A stretch of 39,922 bases of DNA, taken from assembly GCA_013372845.1 (NCBI GenBank), contig JAALOD010000016.1, forward strand, positions 1-39,922. Reading direction: 5' to 3'. This document shows, piece by piece, positions 25,601-32,843 of the stretch. Within the stretch, counting starts at the first letter, position 1, and each line of letters begins with the position of its first letter. Source of the DNA: Candidatus Udaeobacter sp. (GTDB taxonomy: Bacteria > Verrucomicrobiota > Verrucomicrobiia > Chthoniobacterales > UBA10450). A program made the translations under genes and the position numbers. The notes below the pieces were generated by a model that ran no database searches, had not been told where the DNA came from, and worked only from the letters and a program-made list of their open reading frames with translations.

Positions 25601-26379
25601 ATGCGTATGCGGACGTTTTCGCGGTGAAAAACTATCGATCGATTGCTTCATTGGGCGGGTTGGATGATCGCGCGCCGTTCAAGATTGCCGGTGCGATTGT
25701 GGAGGTTGAGAAAAAGTTCACAAGAAAAGAGGGCAAACCATTCGCAGTGGTTTGGATCGAAGACCGGGCGGACATGCTCGAAGTAGTGGTATGGAATGAA
25801 GTTTATCTGAAAGCCTCAGCAGCCTTGGTGGCGGGCCGTGTTATCGAAATTAAAGGGACGCTGGACAAGCGCGACGAGATTCCTCGCGCCGTGGCGCAGG
25901 AAATCAGGACGATTTCGCCGCGAAAGCCTAATGGGGCGACTGAAGGATCGACAGACAAGGAACCGGCGGTGCTCTTGCAATTTTCTCCCGCTACAACGGG
26001 GGATGAATTACGCGAGGTGCGCAGGATACTTGCCAGTTCGCCGGGCCGGCGACCCGTTCGATTGCTGTTCGATCGCGCAAACGGCAACGCGCTGCGCCTG
26101 GAAGCAGGCGCAGAGTTTAGTGTGAATCTCACACGGACCTCGAGGAAAAACTTTCGCGCTGTTGGCTGGTGCCGACGCATCGTAGCGGCGTCCTGCGCCT
26201 TCTCAATTCCGACGCCAGTCTTACGGTCGTCCGTTTGTTCGTTTCTTGGGCGAGGCGTTGCGACGGGATGCGCTTCCGGCCGTGGAAGGGCCGCCAGCAC
26301 TAATTTTGTTCGTTCCGGTCCAGCACCTGAGAAACACAATGGAAATTCACGGCTCACGCCGTTGGGATCTGGGGTGTAA
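22660..26379 (+). CDS. dnaE: DNA polymerase III alpha subunit
   Basis: 1239 codons in the open frame; the family is usually 1150-1190. The replicative polymerase shows a PHP domain (HLHLHTEYSLLDGA, ITDHGNLFG), then the palm with GPGRGSAAGS and the catalytic PDIDVDFCE, then SRNAGVHAAGVVIAD, GYGFNKSHSAAYG, helix-hairpin-helix and an OB-fold near 1000-1070. Two oddities: about 30 residues after GLKFIPE are encoded by a REP pair (25107-25181). After AEFSVNLTR (about residue 1159) the frame turns into Arg/Ser/Cys-rich nonsense, while an adjacent frame reads DLEEKLSR and ends at 26303. A lost base near 26133-26138 is likely, so the real end is uncertain. Confidence 0.96.
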   Translation: MPRDSFVHLHLHTEYSLLDGAIRMKELMKKAAEFKMPAVAITDHGNLFGAIEFYQEAQRAGVKPIIGCEAYIAPGSHKDRPASRRDAAYHFTLLAENETGYRNLVKLITAAHLDGFHYAPRIDKELLAARSEGLIGLSGCLAGEINTAIQSNNIEKAKQSAAEYRDILGAENFFIELHDHGMEEQRKCMTALPQIARDIGVGLVAANDVHFLRRSDHQAHDVMLCIGTGKMVQDENRMRYVPELYFKSPAEMCELFRDFPEAIANTLEIGERCHLDLEFGRSKYPEYPAPPGKTREEYLRDLCYDGLRQRYGERAANDPELIRRLDYELGVFEKTGFVSYLLIVWDFIHFAKEKGIPVGPGRGSAAGSMVTYVLKITDIDPLQYGLLFERFLNPDRVSPPDIDVDFCEARRGEVLEYVRQKYGERRVAQIITFGKLKAKSVVRDVGRVMGLSYRDADRVAKMIPNELNITLDSAVEKNPELKRAVATEAPTRQLFDYAKILEGLSRNAGVHAAGVVIADRDLSDYIPLCRDVKGNDVISQYAMGPLNDLGLLKMDFLGLKTLTVIEDTLALIHQREANFSLKDIPLDDSAAFALYNRGETIGLFQMESGGMTSLSKQFDVKKLDDIIALIALYRPGPMELIPEYVKAKKGITPIKYLHPLLEGICADTYGVMIYQEQVMAAASKLAGYSLAQADLLRRAMGKKDKEKMAKERKNFIEGCARTNKIPEKKANAIFDLLEKFAGYGFNKSHSAAYGVISYQTAYLKAHYPVEFMAGLLSNEINNTDKISIFVGECRRMGVSILPPDVNKSGLKFIPETVAADADRGSHVANSISAGVSDPSYNGTGYNAIRYGLAAIKHVGEAAMETAIREREQRGDFTSLEDFCARLDSRVANRKMLESLIKAGAFDFLGRDRSELFSCIDDAVMASAAAQRDRLAGQVSLFDEATAPTGSRKRQATPWSEHEKLSYEKELLGFYVSGHPLDAYADVFAVKNYRSIASLGGLDDRAPFKIAGAIVEVEKKFTRKEGKPFAVVWIEDRADMLEVVVWNEVYLKASAALVAGRVIEIKGTLDKRDEIPRAVAQEIRTISPRKPNGATEGSTDKEPAVLLQFSPATTGDELREVRRILASSPGRRPVRLLFDRANGNALRLEAGAEFSVNLTRTSRKNFRAVGWCRRIVAASCAFSIPTPVLRSSVCSFLGRGVATGCASGRGRAASTNFVRSGPAPEKHNGNSRLTPLGSGV
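25107..25181. repeat. REP pair inserted in frame within dnaE
   Basis: First hairpin: GCCGCGG (25111-25117), loop ACGCTGA, CCGCGGC (25125-25131), the same as at the thpR stop. Second hairpin: GGGGTC (25159-25164), loop AGC, GACCCC (25168-25173), followed by AGCTACAA, i.e. a TTGTAG-type head in reverse. A further GGGCTACAA lies at 25188-25196. The frame stays open across it. Confidence 0.75.
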
Positions 26380-28538
26380 AAGGACTCGGCGATGGTGCGG
26401 TCTTTCAAAGCAATGGTCCAGTTCGATTGAAAGAGCCCTCCACAAAATTCCAACTCCGCTACAGCTGGCGCGAGGGTGAAGGGGACCGACGTCAATTCGA
26501 TCTTCTCCATGCAACCGATTGGGTACTGAGTCAGATCGAACAAGGGCATCGCTCCATTTACCTTGATCGTTACAGTGTTCGTATCCTGAAAATCGATCTC
26601 TCCCCGAAGTGAAAGATCCGTATCCTTCGTCGCAACGTTGAGAAACTCCATCGCGGCGCGATTTTCTCCAAAAGCAATGCGGCCGCTTGCTTCGGTGAGA
26701 TTGATGGGACTTCCTCCGTTGCCGGACAGCTTTCCGTTCACCAGCTGGATGTCGCCATCGATGTGGGGATGTTGCAACGTTTCGGAAAGCGAAACGTTTC
26801 CGCTCAGAATGCCGTCGCGGAAAATTTGTGGGTGAAAGAGCTGAGGCGCGTTTGCGAGGAAGATTGATGGAAAGTTGAGTGTGATATTTAGCGGAGACTC
26901 CCGAAAAGCGTTCCAATCCGTCCCGATTCCCAAAGCAAAATTGGCTGTGAAGCTTATCGGGCTGGAACTGGGCATGTGGATCACACCGCGTACGTCCCAC
27001 TTGCTGGAATCGATGGTTGCCTGAACATCGGCCGGGATTGGGTTTGCTTTTTCACCTGCTCTGCGAGGAATCGGCAGATAATCGAGCAGGTCATTCAGTC
27101 GGGCTTCGAGCGTCCCTGAATAGTTGTGCTCGTGCGACAGATCGATTTTGCCCTGTCCGCTGAGGGAATCGTTTTTGCGTGTCATCGCCAACTGTTCGAT
27201 CTCCAGGTCGGTCGCTTTCAAATTCAGTTTCGCGCTCAAGTTGTCGATGGCGGTCTTGAAGAGTGTGAGCGATGCGCCTTCTACCATGAGATGGCCGCCA
27301 AATTTTCGATCACGGGTGTCCATCGCTCCATCAATCGTGATTTTCCCCGCAAAGTCGCCGGCGTTCGCGCCAAACAGAGACGCGAAATCGCCCAGCTGAT
27401 CGATCGATGCAGAAATGTTGCCGCGAAAATCCGGACTGAGCCAGCCGGATGCGCTCGTGGGAAACGCAGCTTCACCGCTTAAAGTGAACTGGTTTGCTTG
27501 TTGTTTTATATAGAGCTGCTGTAGTTGAATCCGCCGGTTGTATAGGGCTGCGCCGAGCATGATTTCCTCGGCCGTGCGATTGCGCCAGGTAAGCCCGGTC
27601 AGTTCGCTCCAGAGCGACGCGGTGACCCGGTCTGGTTCGGCAAGGTTTCCGCGAAAAGTGAAGTTGCCAGCGTGGAGCAACCCGCTGACATGATCAGCGA
27701 ATCCGAATGCTTCCGAAGTTTGCTCGAGAGAAATGTCGGTAGCACCGCCAGCAATTTTCCAGTTGGAATGTTGAGAGCGCCATTCGTGCGAAATGTTTCC
27801 GCGAATTTTTCCGCCGAACGCGTCGGCGTCGAACTGCAATCCCGCGCGCTGGTTCCCCAGACGCGACAAGTCCGCCGTAGCGGACTGCAGGTCGAGACCG
27901 TGTGTTAAAGTGAGTCCGGCGATTGTCAGACGATCAGCTTCCCAATGCGTTGCACCGCGTAATTGCGAAAACGTCTGGTGAAACCACGGTGACGCGATCA
28001 TCACCTCGGCAGCAGTAAAACGGCCCGCTTCGGTCTGATTCGCGGATAGAAATCCGTTTCGCAGCAAAACAAGCGTTGGGCCGTTTTCAATCCGTATCTC
28101 CGAGGCGGTGACACTGAGATTCTCTGGAAGCATTCGGTGCAATGTCGCCCAGCCACGGCGGGTGATTGCTCGCACGGTTGGATTAGTTCGGCGAAGTTCC
28201 CCATGCAATTCCCGAATCGACAGGTTGCGAATGGCACGACCTCCTCTGTGCAGGAGGATATGTTTGAAATTCAAGTCGAAGAGCGCATCTGTGATTGTAA
28301 GATCGACGCGGAGCGTGTCATCGTGCGCGTTTGTCAGGCGAAGTTGGCGGATCACAACGGGACGCAGAAACGGTGCATCGATCTTATCGACGTCAACAGT
28401 GAAGCCCTCCTGTCGCGCCCGCCACGAAATCCACCAACGGACACCATGGGAGACGGCAAATGGCGTAAACCAGACCGCCAGCAACGCTGCGAGAAGGAGA
28501 AAGAGACTAACGAGGACAAATCGATTTTTTAGGGGCAT
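25803..28538 (-). CDS. AsmA/TamB-like envelope protein (YdbH type)
   Basis: 911 codons, but the last 190 or so (below about 26380) are antisense to dnaE and look non-coding, so the true end is probably near 26300. The N-terminus has one membrane anchor (VLVSLFLLLAALLAVWFTPF). A long run of beta-strand repeats follows, with LTIAGLTLTHGLDLQSA, GKITIDGAMDTRDRKFGGHLMVEGASLTLF, GILSGNVSLSETLQHPHIDGDIQLVNGKLSG and GRIAFGENRAAMEFLNV. These are typical of AsmA-like/YdbH lipid-transport proteins that bridge the periplasm. A neighbouring frame has TAG at 26302-26300, next to a dnaE alternative stop, so one or two indels are suspected. The DUF4230 gene lies upstream on the same strand. Confidence 0.82.
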   Translation of the reverse strand: MPLKNRFVLVSLFLLLAALLAVWFTPFAVSHGVRWWISWRARQEGFTVDVDKIDAPFLRPVVIRQLRLTNAHDDTLRVDLTITDALFDLNFKHILLHRGGRAIRNLSIRELHGELRRTNPTVRAITRRGWATLHRMLPENLSVTASEIRIENGPTLVLLRNGFLSANQTEAGRFTAAEVMIASPWFHQTFSQLRGATHWEADRLTIAGLTLTHGLDLQSATADLSRLGNQRAGLQFDADAFGGKIRGNISHEWRSQHSNWKIAGGATDISLEQTSEAFGFADHVSGLLHAGNFTFRGNLAEPDRVTASLWSELTGLTWRNRTAEEIMLGAALYNRRIQLQQLYIKQQANQFTLSGEAAFPTSASGWLSPDFRGNISASIDQLGDFASLFGANAGDFAGKITIDGAMDTRDRKFGGHLMVEGASLTLFKTAIDNLSAKLNLKATDLEIEQLAMTRKNDSLSGQGKIDLSHEHNYSGTLEARLNDLLDYLPIPRRAGEKANPIPADVQATIDSSKWDVRGVIHMPSSSPISFTANFALGIGTDWNAFRESPLNITLNFPSIFLANAPQLFHPQIFRDGILSGNVSLSETLQHPHIDGDIQLVNGKLSGNGGSPINLTEASGRIAFGENRAAMEFLNVATKDTDLSLRGEIDFQDTNTVTIKVNGAMPLFDLTQYPIGCMEKIELTSVPFTLAPAVAELEFCGGLFQSNWTIALKDRTIAESFYTPDPNGVSREFPLCFSGAGPERTKLVLAALPRPEAHPVATPRPRNEQTDDRKTGVGIEKAQDAATMRRHQPTARKFFLEVRVRFTLNSAPASRRSALPFARSNSNRTGRRPGELASILRTSRNSSPVVAGENCKSTAGSLSVDPSVAPLGFRGEIVLISCATARGISSRLSSVPLISITRPATKAAEAFR

Positions 28539-28565
28539 TTAGGTTGCTGTAGAAATGACAAAACC

Positions 28566-28667
28566 CCCGCCTTCGCCCAAGGCTTCGGCGTGCCAAGCGA
28601 ATGACGAATGGCTACGCCGCGTTAAACCGTTGAACCGTAAATCCGATGTAACGATGTGACGAATCAC
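28566..28667. repeat. hairpin plus octamer array
   Basis: A short palindrome GCCTT/AAGGC (28569-28583, repeat type GCCTTCGCC...GGC also at 19836-19850 and 29806-29820) is followed by ATGACGAATGGC. Six exact eight-base units then run from 28620 to 28667: CGTTAAAC, CGTTGAAC, CGTAAATC, CGATGTAA, CGATGTGA, CGAATCAC. The order of parts equals that at 9312-9383. The remaining bases to 28716 hold short CATTCG-type repeats and no gene. Confidence 0.75.
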
Positions 28668-28716
28668 GCGGCCTTTGTCGTCATTCGAGCTTCGACACTC
28701 ATTCGTCATTGTTTAT

Positions 28717-29409
28717 TCATTGGGCTTCATTTGCGGTGCCACCTTTGAAAATCAAATGCAGCGATTGCGGCGCGTGAACGCGTTGCTCGATTTGCTGCTG
28801 CAGCGCGCGCTCGGCTTCGGCGGGCAAGTCGCTTTCTGCTGCTTTTTCTCGTACAAGCTGAGGCAGGATCGATAATTCGCTTTGCATATCCTCTCCCGAA
28901 ATGCGGTTCCACAATCCATTTTCAAACGCGAGGACGTCCACCTGATCCTGCTCGATACCAAGGATCCGGGCGTGCGGCAGCTGGACGATGATTTCATTCG
29001 GGCGGATATCGATCGACAGGTTGTGCTGCAGATCGAAGCCGGCTTTGGCGATGAATGTGCCATGCAACTTTACGCGCTTCGAACTACCCACCCAGGTATG
29101 GAGGAACTCGTGTTCAACTTCGATGCGCCGTGACAAAACAACCAATTCGCTGACGGGCGTCGTTTGTTCCATGTAGACACGGTTGTTAATCGTGACGCGC
29201 GGCTGCAAATGCGCGATGTCGATAAAAGCGGCGCGCAAATCCTTACCCAGTCTCTCCAGCTGAGCGGTGCTTTGTTGCGCTGTGCGGGCTGGCCAGGTTT
29301 CGATGCGCCAAAAAATGACTACGACGACAGCAGCAATGGTTAGCGCCATTAAGGTAAATGCGAGCGGCCAGGAAATGCGTCCTGATCTTGAAACAGAATG
29401 ACAAAGCAC
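28717..29409 (-). CDS. DUF4230 family membrane-anchored protein
   Basis: 230 residues from GTG 29409; an alternative is ATG 29349. One N-terminal hydrophobic span (PLAFTLMALTIAAVVVVIFW) is followed by a soluble domain matching DUF4230: LVVLSRRIEVEHEF, VKLHGTFIAKAGFDL, IDIRPNEIIVQLPHARIL, then a helical C-terminus. The function is unknown. The proposed GTG and the first codons fall inside a heptamer array (29397-29455), so the natural start may be downstream. It lies upstream of the AsmA-like gene on the same strand, separated by repeats. Confidence 0.82.
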   Translation of the reverse strand: MLCHSVSRSGRISWPLAFTLMALTIAAVVVVIFWRIETWPARTAQQSTAQLERLGKDLRAAFIDIAHLQPRVTINNRVYMEQTTPVSELVVLSRRIEVEHEFLHTWVGSSKRVKLHGTFIAKAGFDLQHNLSIDIRPNEIIVQLPHARILGIEQDQVDVLAFENGLWNRISGEDMQSELSILPQLVREKAAESDLPAEAERALQQQIEQRVHAPQSLHLIFKGGTANEAQ

Positions 29410-29928
29410 GAATGACGAATGCCGAATTAATGACGAATGACAAATGGCGAATAAGTGGCCGGCCTTATTCGGTTATTGTTTGTCTGTCATCTTTTCGTCG
29501 TCATTCGGATTTCACCCCAAAAAATTACCGCCCCCCACACCCGATAGGCGTGAAGGGCGGCTGTTCCCCCCAGAACAATCTTTAAAAACTTCGAGGCTAC
29601 TAAACGAGCTTCCAGCAGATGGCAACAAATTTTATCTGAAAAAATTCAACACTCCGGACGTAGCAAAATTAACCGATGAAATGAATGACGAAGCACAAAT
29701 GTGGAATGACGACGGAAATCCGAATGAAGAAACTCGAAAAAAAAGCAAAGTGCTCTTTTCATCATTTGAGCTCGTCATTGATTCGGCGATTTCGCCTGCC
29801 ACGCCGAAGCTTGGCGAAGGCGGGTCATTGGATTGCGTCACTTTCAAGATGCGTTTTGCTTCGCCGCGCCGCGACATGGTCGCCGACCCAAGCTTGCGGA
29901 AGCGCGTGTCGCAGTTTCTAGTTTTCAC
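29397..29928. other. repeat-rich intergenic region between DUF4230 and yqgE
   Basis: No gene is supported. At 29397-29455 and again at about 29676-29740 units of the ATGACGA type recur with a seven-base period (second array strongly decayed). A palindrome CGCCGAAGCTTGGCG lies around 29804-29818, inside a copy of the GCC-rich repeat seen at 28566. A C-rich run occurs at 29531-29537. An open frame on each strand crosses the area without codon bias or motifs. Confidence 0.6.
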
Positions 29929-30495
29929 ATGCGTGATTTTGAAGATGAGCCATCCTCGCGCAGCCTTGCTGGTTCGTTGCTGGTCGCTCATCCGAATATG
30001 CTCGACCCGAATTTCCGGCGCACCGTGCTTTTCATTTCCGAGCATGACCCAGGCGAGGGCGCTCTTGGCGTCATCATCAATCGGCCGCTGGACAGACAGG
30101 TAGCGGATCTGGTGACCGAGACACCGCCAGCGGGCCTTGCTGAGGTGCCCGTCTTTCTCGGCGGACCTGTTGGGAAAAATCAACTCATGTTTGCGGCGTT
30201 CGAATGGCACCACAGCGGTGGACTCAAACTCAATCACAATGTCGATTTAAAAGAAACAAGCGACGAATTAGACCAAACGAAAATCATTACGGTTTGCGCG
30301 TTCGTGGGCTATGCGGGTTGGGGGGCGGGACAACTTGAAAGCGAGATGAAGCAGAAAGCGTGGCTTCTTCAAAAGGCTAATCCCTCGGTGCTTAAACTTG
30401 ATCGTCTTCCGAACCTGTGGTTCGAGATCATGCGCGGCCTGGGGCCGTGGTATAAAATGCTGGCTGCGGCGCCAGACGACCCGTCGCTGAACTGA
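29929..30495 (+). CDS. YqgE/AlgH family protein
   Basis: 188 residues from ATG 29929; the frame is open from 29833 but the family N-terminus is at the later ATG (SLAGSLLVAHPNMLDPNF). Family signatures follow: RRTVLFISEHDPGEGALGVIINRPL, VPVFLGGPVGKNQLMF, and ICAFVGYAGWGAGQLE-like CAFVGYAGWGAGQLESE, then the NLWFEIM end. The role is uncertain (AlgH was linked to alginate regulation). It lies 76 bases before ald on the same strand. Confidence 0.93.
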   Translation: MRDFEDEPSSRSLAGSLLVAHPNMLDPNFRRTVLFISEHDPGEGALGVIINRPLDRQVADLVTETPPAGLAEVPVFLGGPVGKNQLMFAAFEWHHSGGLKLNHNVDLKETSDELDQTKIITVCAFVGYAGWGAGQLESEMKQKAWLLQKANPSVLKLDRLPNLWFEIMRGLGPWYKMLAAAPDDPSLN

Positions 30496-30501
30496 AGAAG
30501 C

Positions 30502-30571
30502 GTGAGAAGTGAGAAGTAATTTGGCTTGATTCCTTCTTCTCGCTAATCACTAATCACTTCTCACTTCTCAC
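30502..30571. repeat. perfect inverted repeat and heptamer array at the ald start
   Basis: 16-base arms GTGAGAAGTGAGAAGT (30502-30517) and its exact complement (30556-30571), whose last base touches ATG 30572. The right arm is part of a seven-base array (CTCGCTA, ATCACTA, ATCACTT, CTCACTT, CTCAC). The hairpin would occlude the initiation region. Confidence 0.85.
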
Positions 30572-31669
30572 ATGATCATTGGTATTCCGAAAGAAATTAA
30601 AGAGCAGGAGCAACGCGTCGCCCTGTTGCCATCGGCTGCGAAACAGCTTACCCGGCGCGGTCATTCAGTCGTTGTACAGAGGAACGCCGGCATTGGCTCG
30701 GGTTATCCGGATGATGAGTACATCAAAGCTGGCGCTGAGATTGTCGATCAAGCGAAAGAAGTTTTCGCGCGGAGCGACATGGTCGTGAAAGTGAAAGAGC
30801 CGCTTGAGGCGGAGTTTCCATTGTTGCGCAAGGGACAAATCCTCTTCACGTATCTTCATCTGGCGGCGAGCAAATCTCTTACTGAGGCGTTGCTGAAGTC
30901 GGGCGTGACTGCAGTGGCGTATGAGACCATTCAGATCAATCATCGTTTGCCACTGCTTGAGCCGATGAGCGAGATCGCGGGTCGCATGTCAGCAGTGATG
31001 GGCGCGAATTTTCTCGCCAAATATAATGGCGGCAGCGGAGTTTTGTTGGGCGGCGTGCCGGGGGTTCTGCCTGGACGCGTCGTAGTTGTGGGCGGCGGGA
31101 CGTCTGGTGTGAATGCAGCGCGCATGGCAACGGGCCTGGGCGCAGAAGTGACGATCCTCGATATCGATCTGGAACGTTTGCGCTATCTCGATCTCGCAAT
31201 GGAAAACACCAATACGCTTTATTCAAGCGAGGCGAACTTGTACGACTTAATGGCAGATTGCGATTTACTGATTGGCGCTGTGCTGTTGCCCGGAGCGAAG
31301 GCGCCGAAGTTAATCACTCGCCAGATGTTGGGGAAAATGAAACCGGGCAGCGTGCTGGTGGATATTTCCATTGATCAAGGCGGTTGCGCGGAAACATCGC
31401 GACCCACTACGCACCTTGATCCAGTTTATGTCGAGGAAGGCGTTACGCATTATTGCGTGGCAAACATGCCCGCGGCGTACGCGCGCACGGCCGCTCAGGC
31501 GCTCACAAACGTCACGTTTCGTTATGTGGAATTGCTCGCCGATCTCGGCCTCGAAGGCGCCTGTAAAAAACAACCGGCCCTTATTGGTGGCATTAACACC
31601 CGCGACGGGCGGCTTACTTGTAAGGCAGTGGCGGAGGCGCACGGCCTCAAATACGAGGCCCCGTTTTAA
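30572..31669 (+). CDS. ald: alanine dehydrogenase
   Basis: 365 residues, near the usual 370. It converts L-alanine and NAD to pyruvate, ammonia and NADH. IIGIPKEIKEQEQRVALLP is the N-terminus with the substrate-binding Arg. VKVKEP (Lys) and TYLHLA (His) are active-site segments. The NAD site is VVVVGGGTSGVNAARMATGLGA followed by ILDID. The catalytic Asp is in VDISIDQGG and the end is LTCKAVAEAHGLKY. The gene has no Shine-Dalgarno; a repeat abuts the ATG. A role in alanine breakdown and nitrogen balance is likely. Confidence 0.97.
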   Translation: MIIGIPKEIKEQEQRVALLPSAAKQLTRRGHSVVVQRNAGIGSGYPDDEYIKAGAEIVDQAKEVFARSDMVVKVKEPLEAEFPLLRKGQILFTYLHLAASKSLTEALLKSGVTAVAYETIQINHRLPLLEPMSEIAGRMSAVMGANFLAKYNGGSGVLLGGVPGVLPGRVVVVGGGTSGVNAARMATGLGAEVTILDIDLERLRYLDLAMENTNTLYSSEANLYDLMADCDLLIGAVLLPGAKAPKLITRQMLGKMKPGSVLVDISIDQGGCAETSRPTTHLDPVYVEEGVTHYCVANMPAAYARTAAQALTNVTFRYVELLADLGLEGACKKQPALIGGINTRDGRLTCKAVAEAHGLKYEAPF

Positions 31670-31776
31670 TCGGCGTTTATCAAGCATTTGCTGTTGAAAA
31701 TAGGAATTGAATGCGGTCAAAAACTGCCTTGCTCCGATTAATCTGTTACAGCAATATGCCTCTTCCAATTAACACT

Positions 31777-31995
31777 ATGAAAAAATACATATGCATTCTG
31801 GCCAGTGCCGCGCTCCTTGCGGCGTGCGAGCAAAAGACCGAGACAACCGAACCCGCGGCAACTCCAGCAGCCACGAGTCCACCAACCACAACTGAAGCAA
31901 CCAGTCCGCCTTCGACTACGGAATCTTCCACAGGGACGTCAACGTCTACTGGCGGAACAACCGAATCTCCTGCTGAGGCCTCGCCTACTCCGTAA
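31777..31995 (+). CDS. small Thr/Ser/Pro-rich lipoprotein
   Basis: 72 residues from ATG 31777. MKKYICILASAALLAAC is a lipoprotein signal with lipobox LAAC and lipidated Cys at residue 17. The mature part is almost entirely Thr, Ser, Pro, Glu and Ala, a low-complexity linker-like tail with no fold. The frame opens at 31711 but the earlier part has no signal. A strong terminator follows at 32017. No function can be assigned. Confidence 0.72.
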   Translation: MKKYICILASAALLAACEQKTETTEPAATPAATSPPTTTEATSPPSTTESSTGTSTSTGGTTESPAEASPTP

Positions 31996-32016
31996 ATTTT
32001 GGCTTTCTTTTTCGCG

Positions 32017-32054
32017 AAGTCTTCTCCCGAAATCCTCCGGGAGAAGACTTTTGC
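32017..32054 (+). terminator. intrinsic terminator
   Basis: A 13-bp perfect stem (32017-32029 with 32038-32050) and an eight-base loop, followed by TT and then TG; the T-run with the stem end is TTTT. It separates the lipoprotein gene from rnpA. The stem is AT-flanked and could work in both directions. Confidence 0.75.
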
Positions 32055-32075
32055 TGTACAGATGCGCGTCCGTAA

Positions 32076-32132
32076 TTGGAGGGGCGAGCTCCGCGAGCCC
32101 GAGATTGGCGTCGCAGAGCTCCGCCCTTCAAC
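32076..32132. repeat. inverted repeat pair upstream of rnpA
   Basis: TTGGAGGGGCGAGCTCCGCG (from 32076) and the complementary type at 32107-32132 (GAGCTCCGCCCTTCAAC) are imperfect inverted copies around a short centre, like the other BIMEs but of another stem type. It lies in the rnpA leader region. Confidence 0.6.
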
Positions 32133-32168
32133 ATTTTTTCGGCCTATGATAGCGGATCAACAACCGAT

Positions 32169-32531
32169 ATGAAGCGGGCGAGTTCGTTTTCATTTCCAAA
32201 GCAGCGCCGCTTGACGCGCCCGTCAGAATACGAACGCGTAAAACGAGACGGGCTGGTTCGGCGCGGCAAACTGCTAATGCTTAGCGCGGCGACTGTCGAG
32301 AATTCCGGCCGGTCTCGCGTCGGCTTTATTACCTCTCGCCGCCTCGGAAGCGCAGTCGCTCGCAATCGTGTCCGCCGTCGTTTGCGGGAGATTGTGCGCC
32401 GGCACCAGCATGATTTGCGACAAGACTTTTGGATTGTGATTGTTGCGAGGCGCGACGCTGCAACCGCAAGTTATCGCGCCTTGGAAGATGAATGGTTGCG
32501 TCTCGCGAAACGCGCTTCTATCCTGCCGTGA
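32169..32531 (+). CDS. rnpA: ribonuclease P protein component
   Basis: 120 residues from ATG 32169. It is the protein subunit of RNase P that helps mature tRNA 5' ends. The RNA-binding signature is clear: [27 protein letters not shown], with the Arg-rich RNRVRRR helix. [24 protein letters not shown] is the N-terminal part. The usual neighbour rpmH is absent directly upstream; ald and a lipoprotein are there instead. The stop overlaps the yidD start (TGATG). Confidence 0.94.
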   Translation: MKRASSFSFPKQRRLTRPSEYERVKRDGLVRRGKLLMLSAATVENSGRSRVGFITSRRLGSAVARNRVRRRLREIVRRHQHDLRQDFWIVIVARRDAATASYRALEDEWLRLAKRASILP

Positions 32532-32803
32532 TGCTCTGGCTTCTTCGTTCCATAATTCGCGTTTACCAATGCACGCTGTCGCCGCTGCTCAGTTTGCTAT
32601 GTGGACCTGATTCGGGTTGCCGATTTACGCCGACGTGCTCGGCATATTTTCTGGAAGCGGTAGAGACACACGGCATTGGCCGCGGAAGCTGGCTGGGATT
32701 AAAACGCCTCGCTCGATGTCACCCTTGGGGCGGATGTGGTTATGATCCGGTCCGGACGCCGACCGACGGATGTCAGGCTACCACTCTGATCCGGACTGGC
32801 TGA
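32531..32803 (+). CDS. yidD: membrane protein insertion efficiency factor YidD
   Basis: 90 residues. The ATG shares one base with the rnpA stop, so translation is likely coupled. The family pattern is complete: [47 protein letters not shown], with conserved Cys and Pro residues. It supports insertion of inner-membrane proteins together with YidC. It fits its conserved place between rnpA and yidC. Confidence 0.95.
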   Translation: MLWLLRSIIRVYQCTLSPLLSLLCGPDSGCRFTPTCSAYFLEAVETHGIGRGSWLGLKRLARCHPWGGCGYDPVRTPTDGCQATTLIRTG

Positions 32804-32843
32804 CCTGCCACGTTGCGTGTGATCGGGCGAAACCGAATTTGTT

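Noticed and set aside
25803-26299. C-terminal 190 codons of the AsmA-like frame as real protein
   Set aside because: They are antisense to dnaE's OB-fold region and have Arg/Ser-rich composition unlike the beta-strand repeats before them.
29632-30237. 201-codon minus-strand frame over yqgE
   Set aside because: It is antisense to a well-supported gene and to decayed repeats, with no recognisable protein content.
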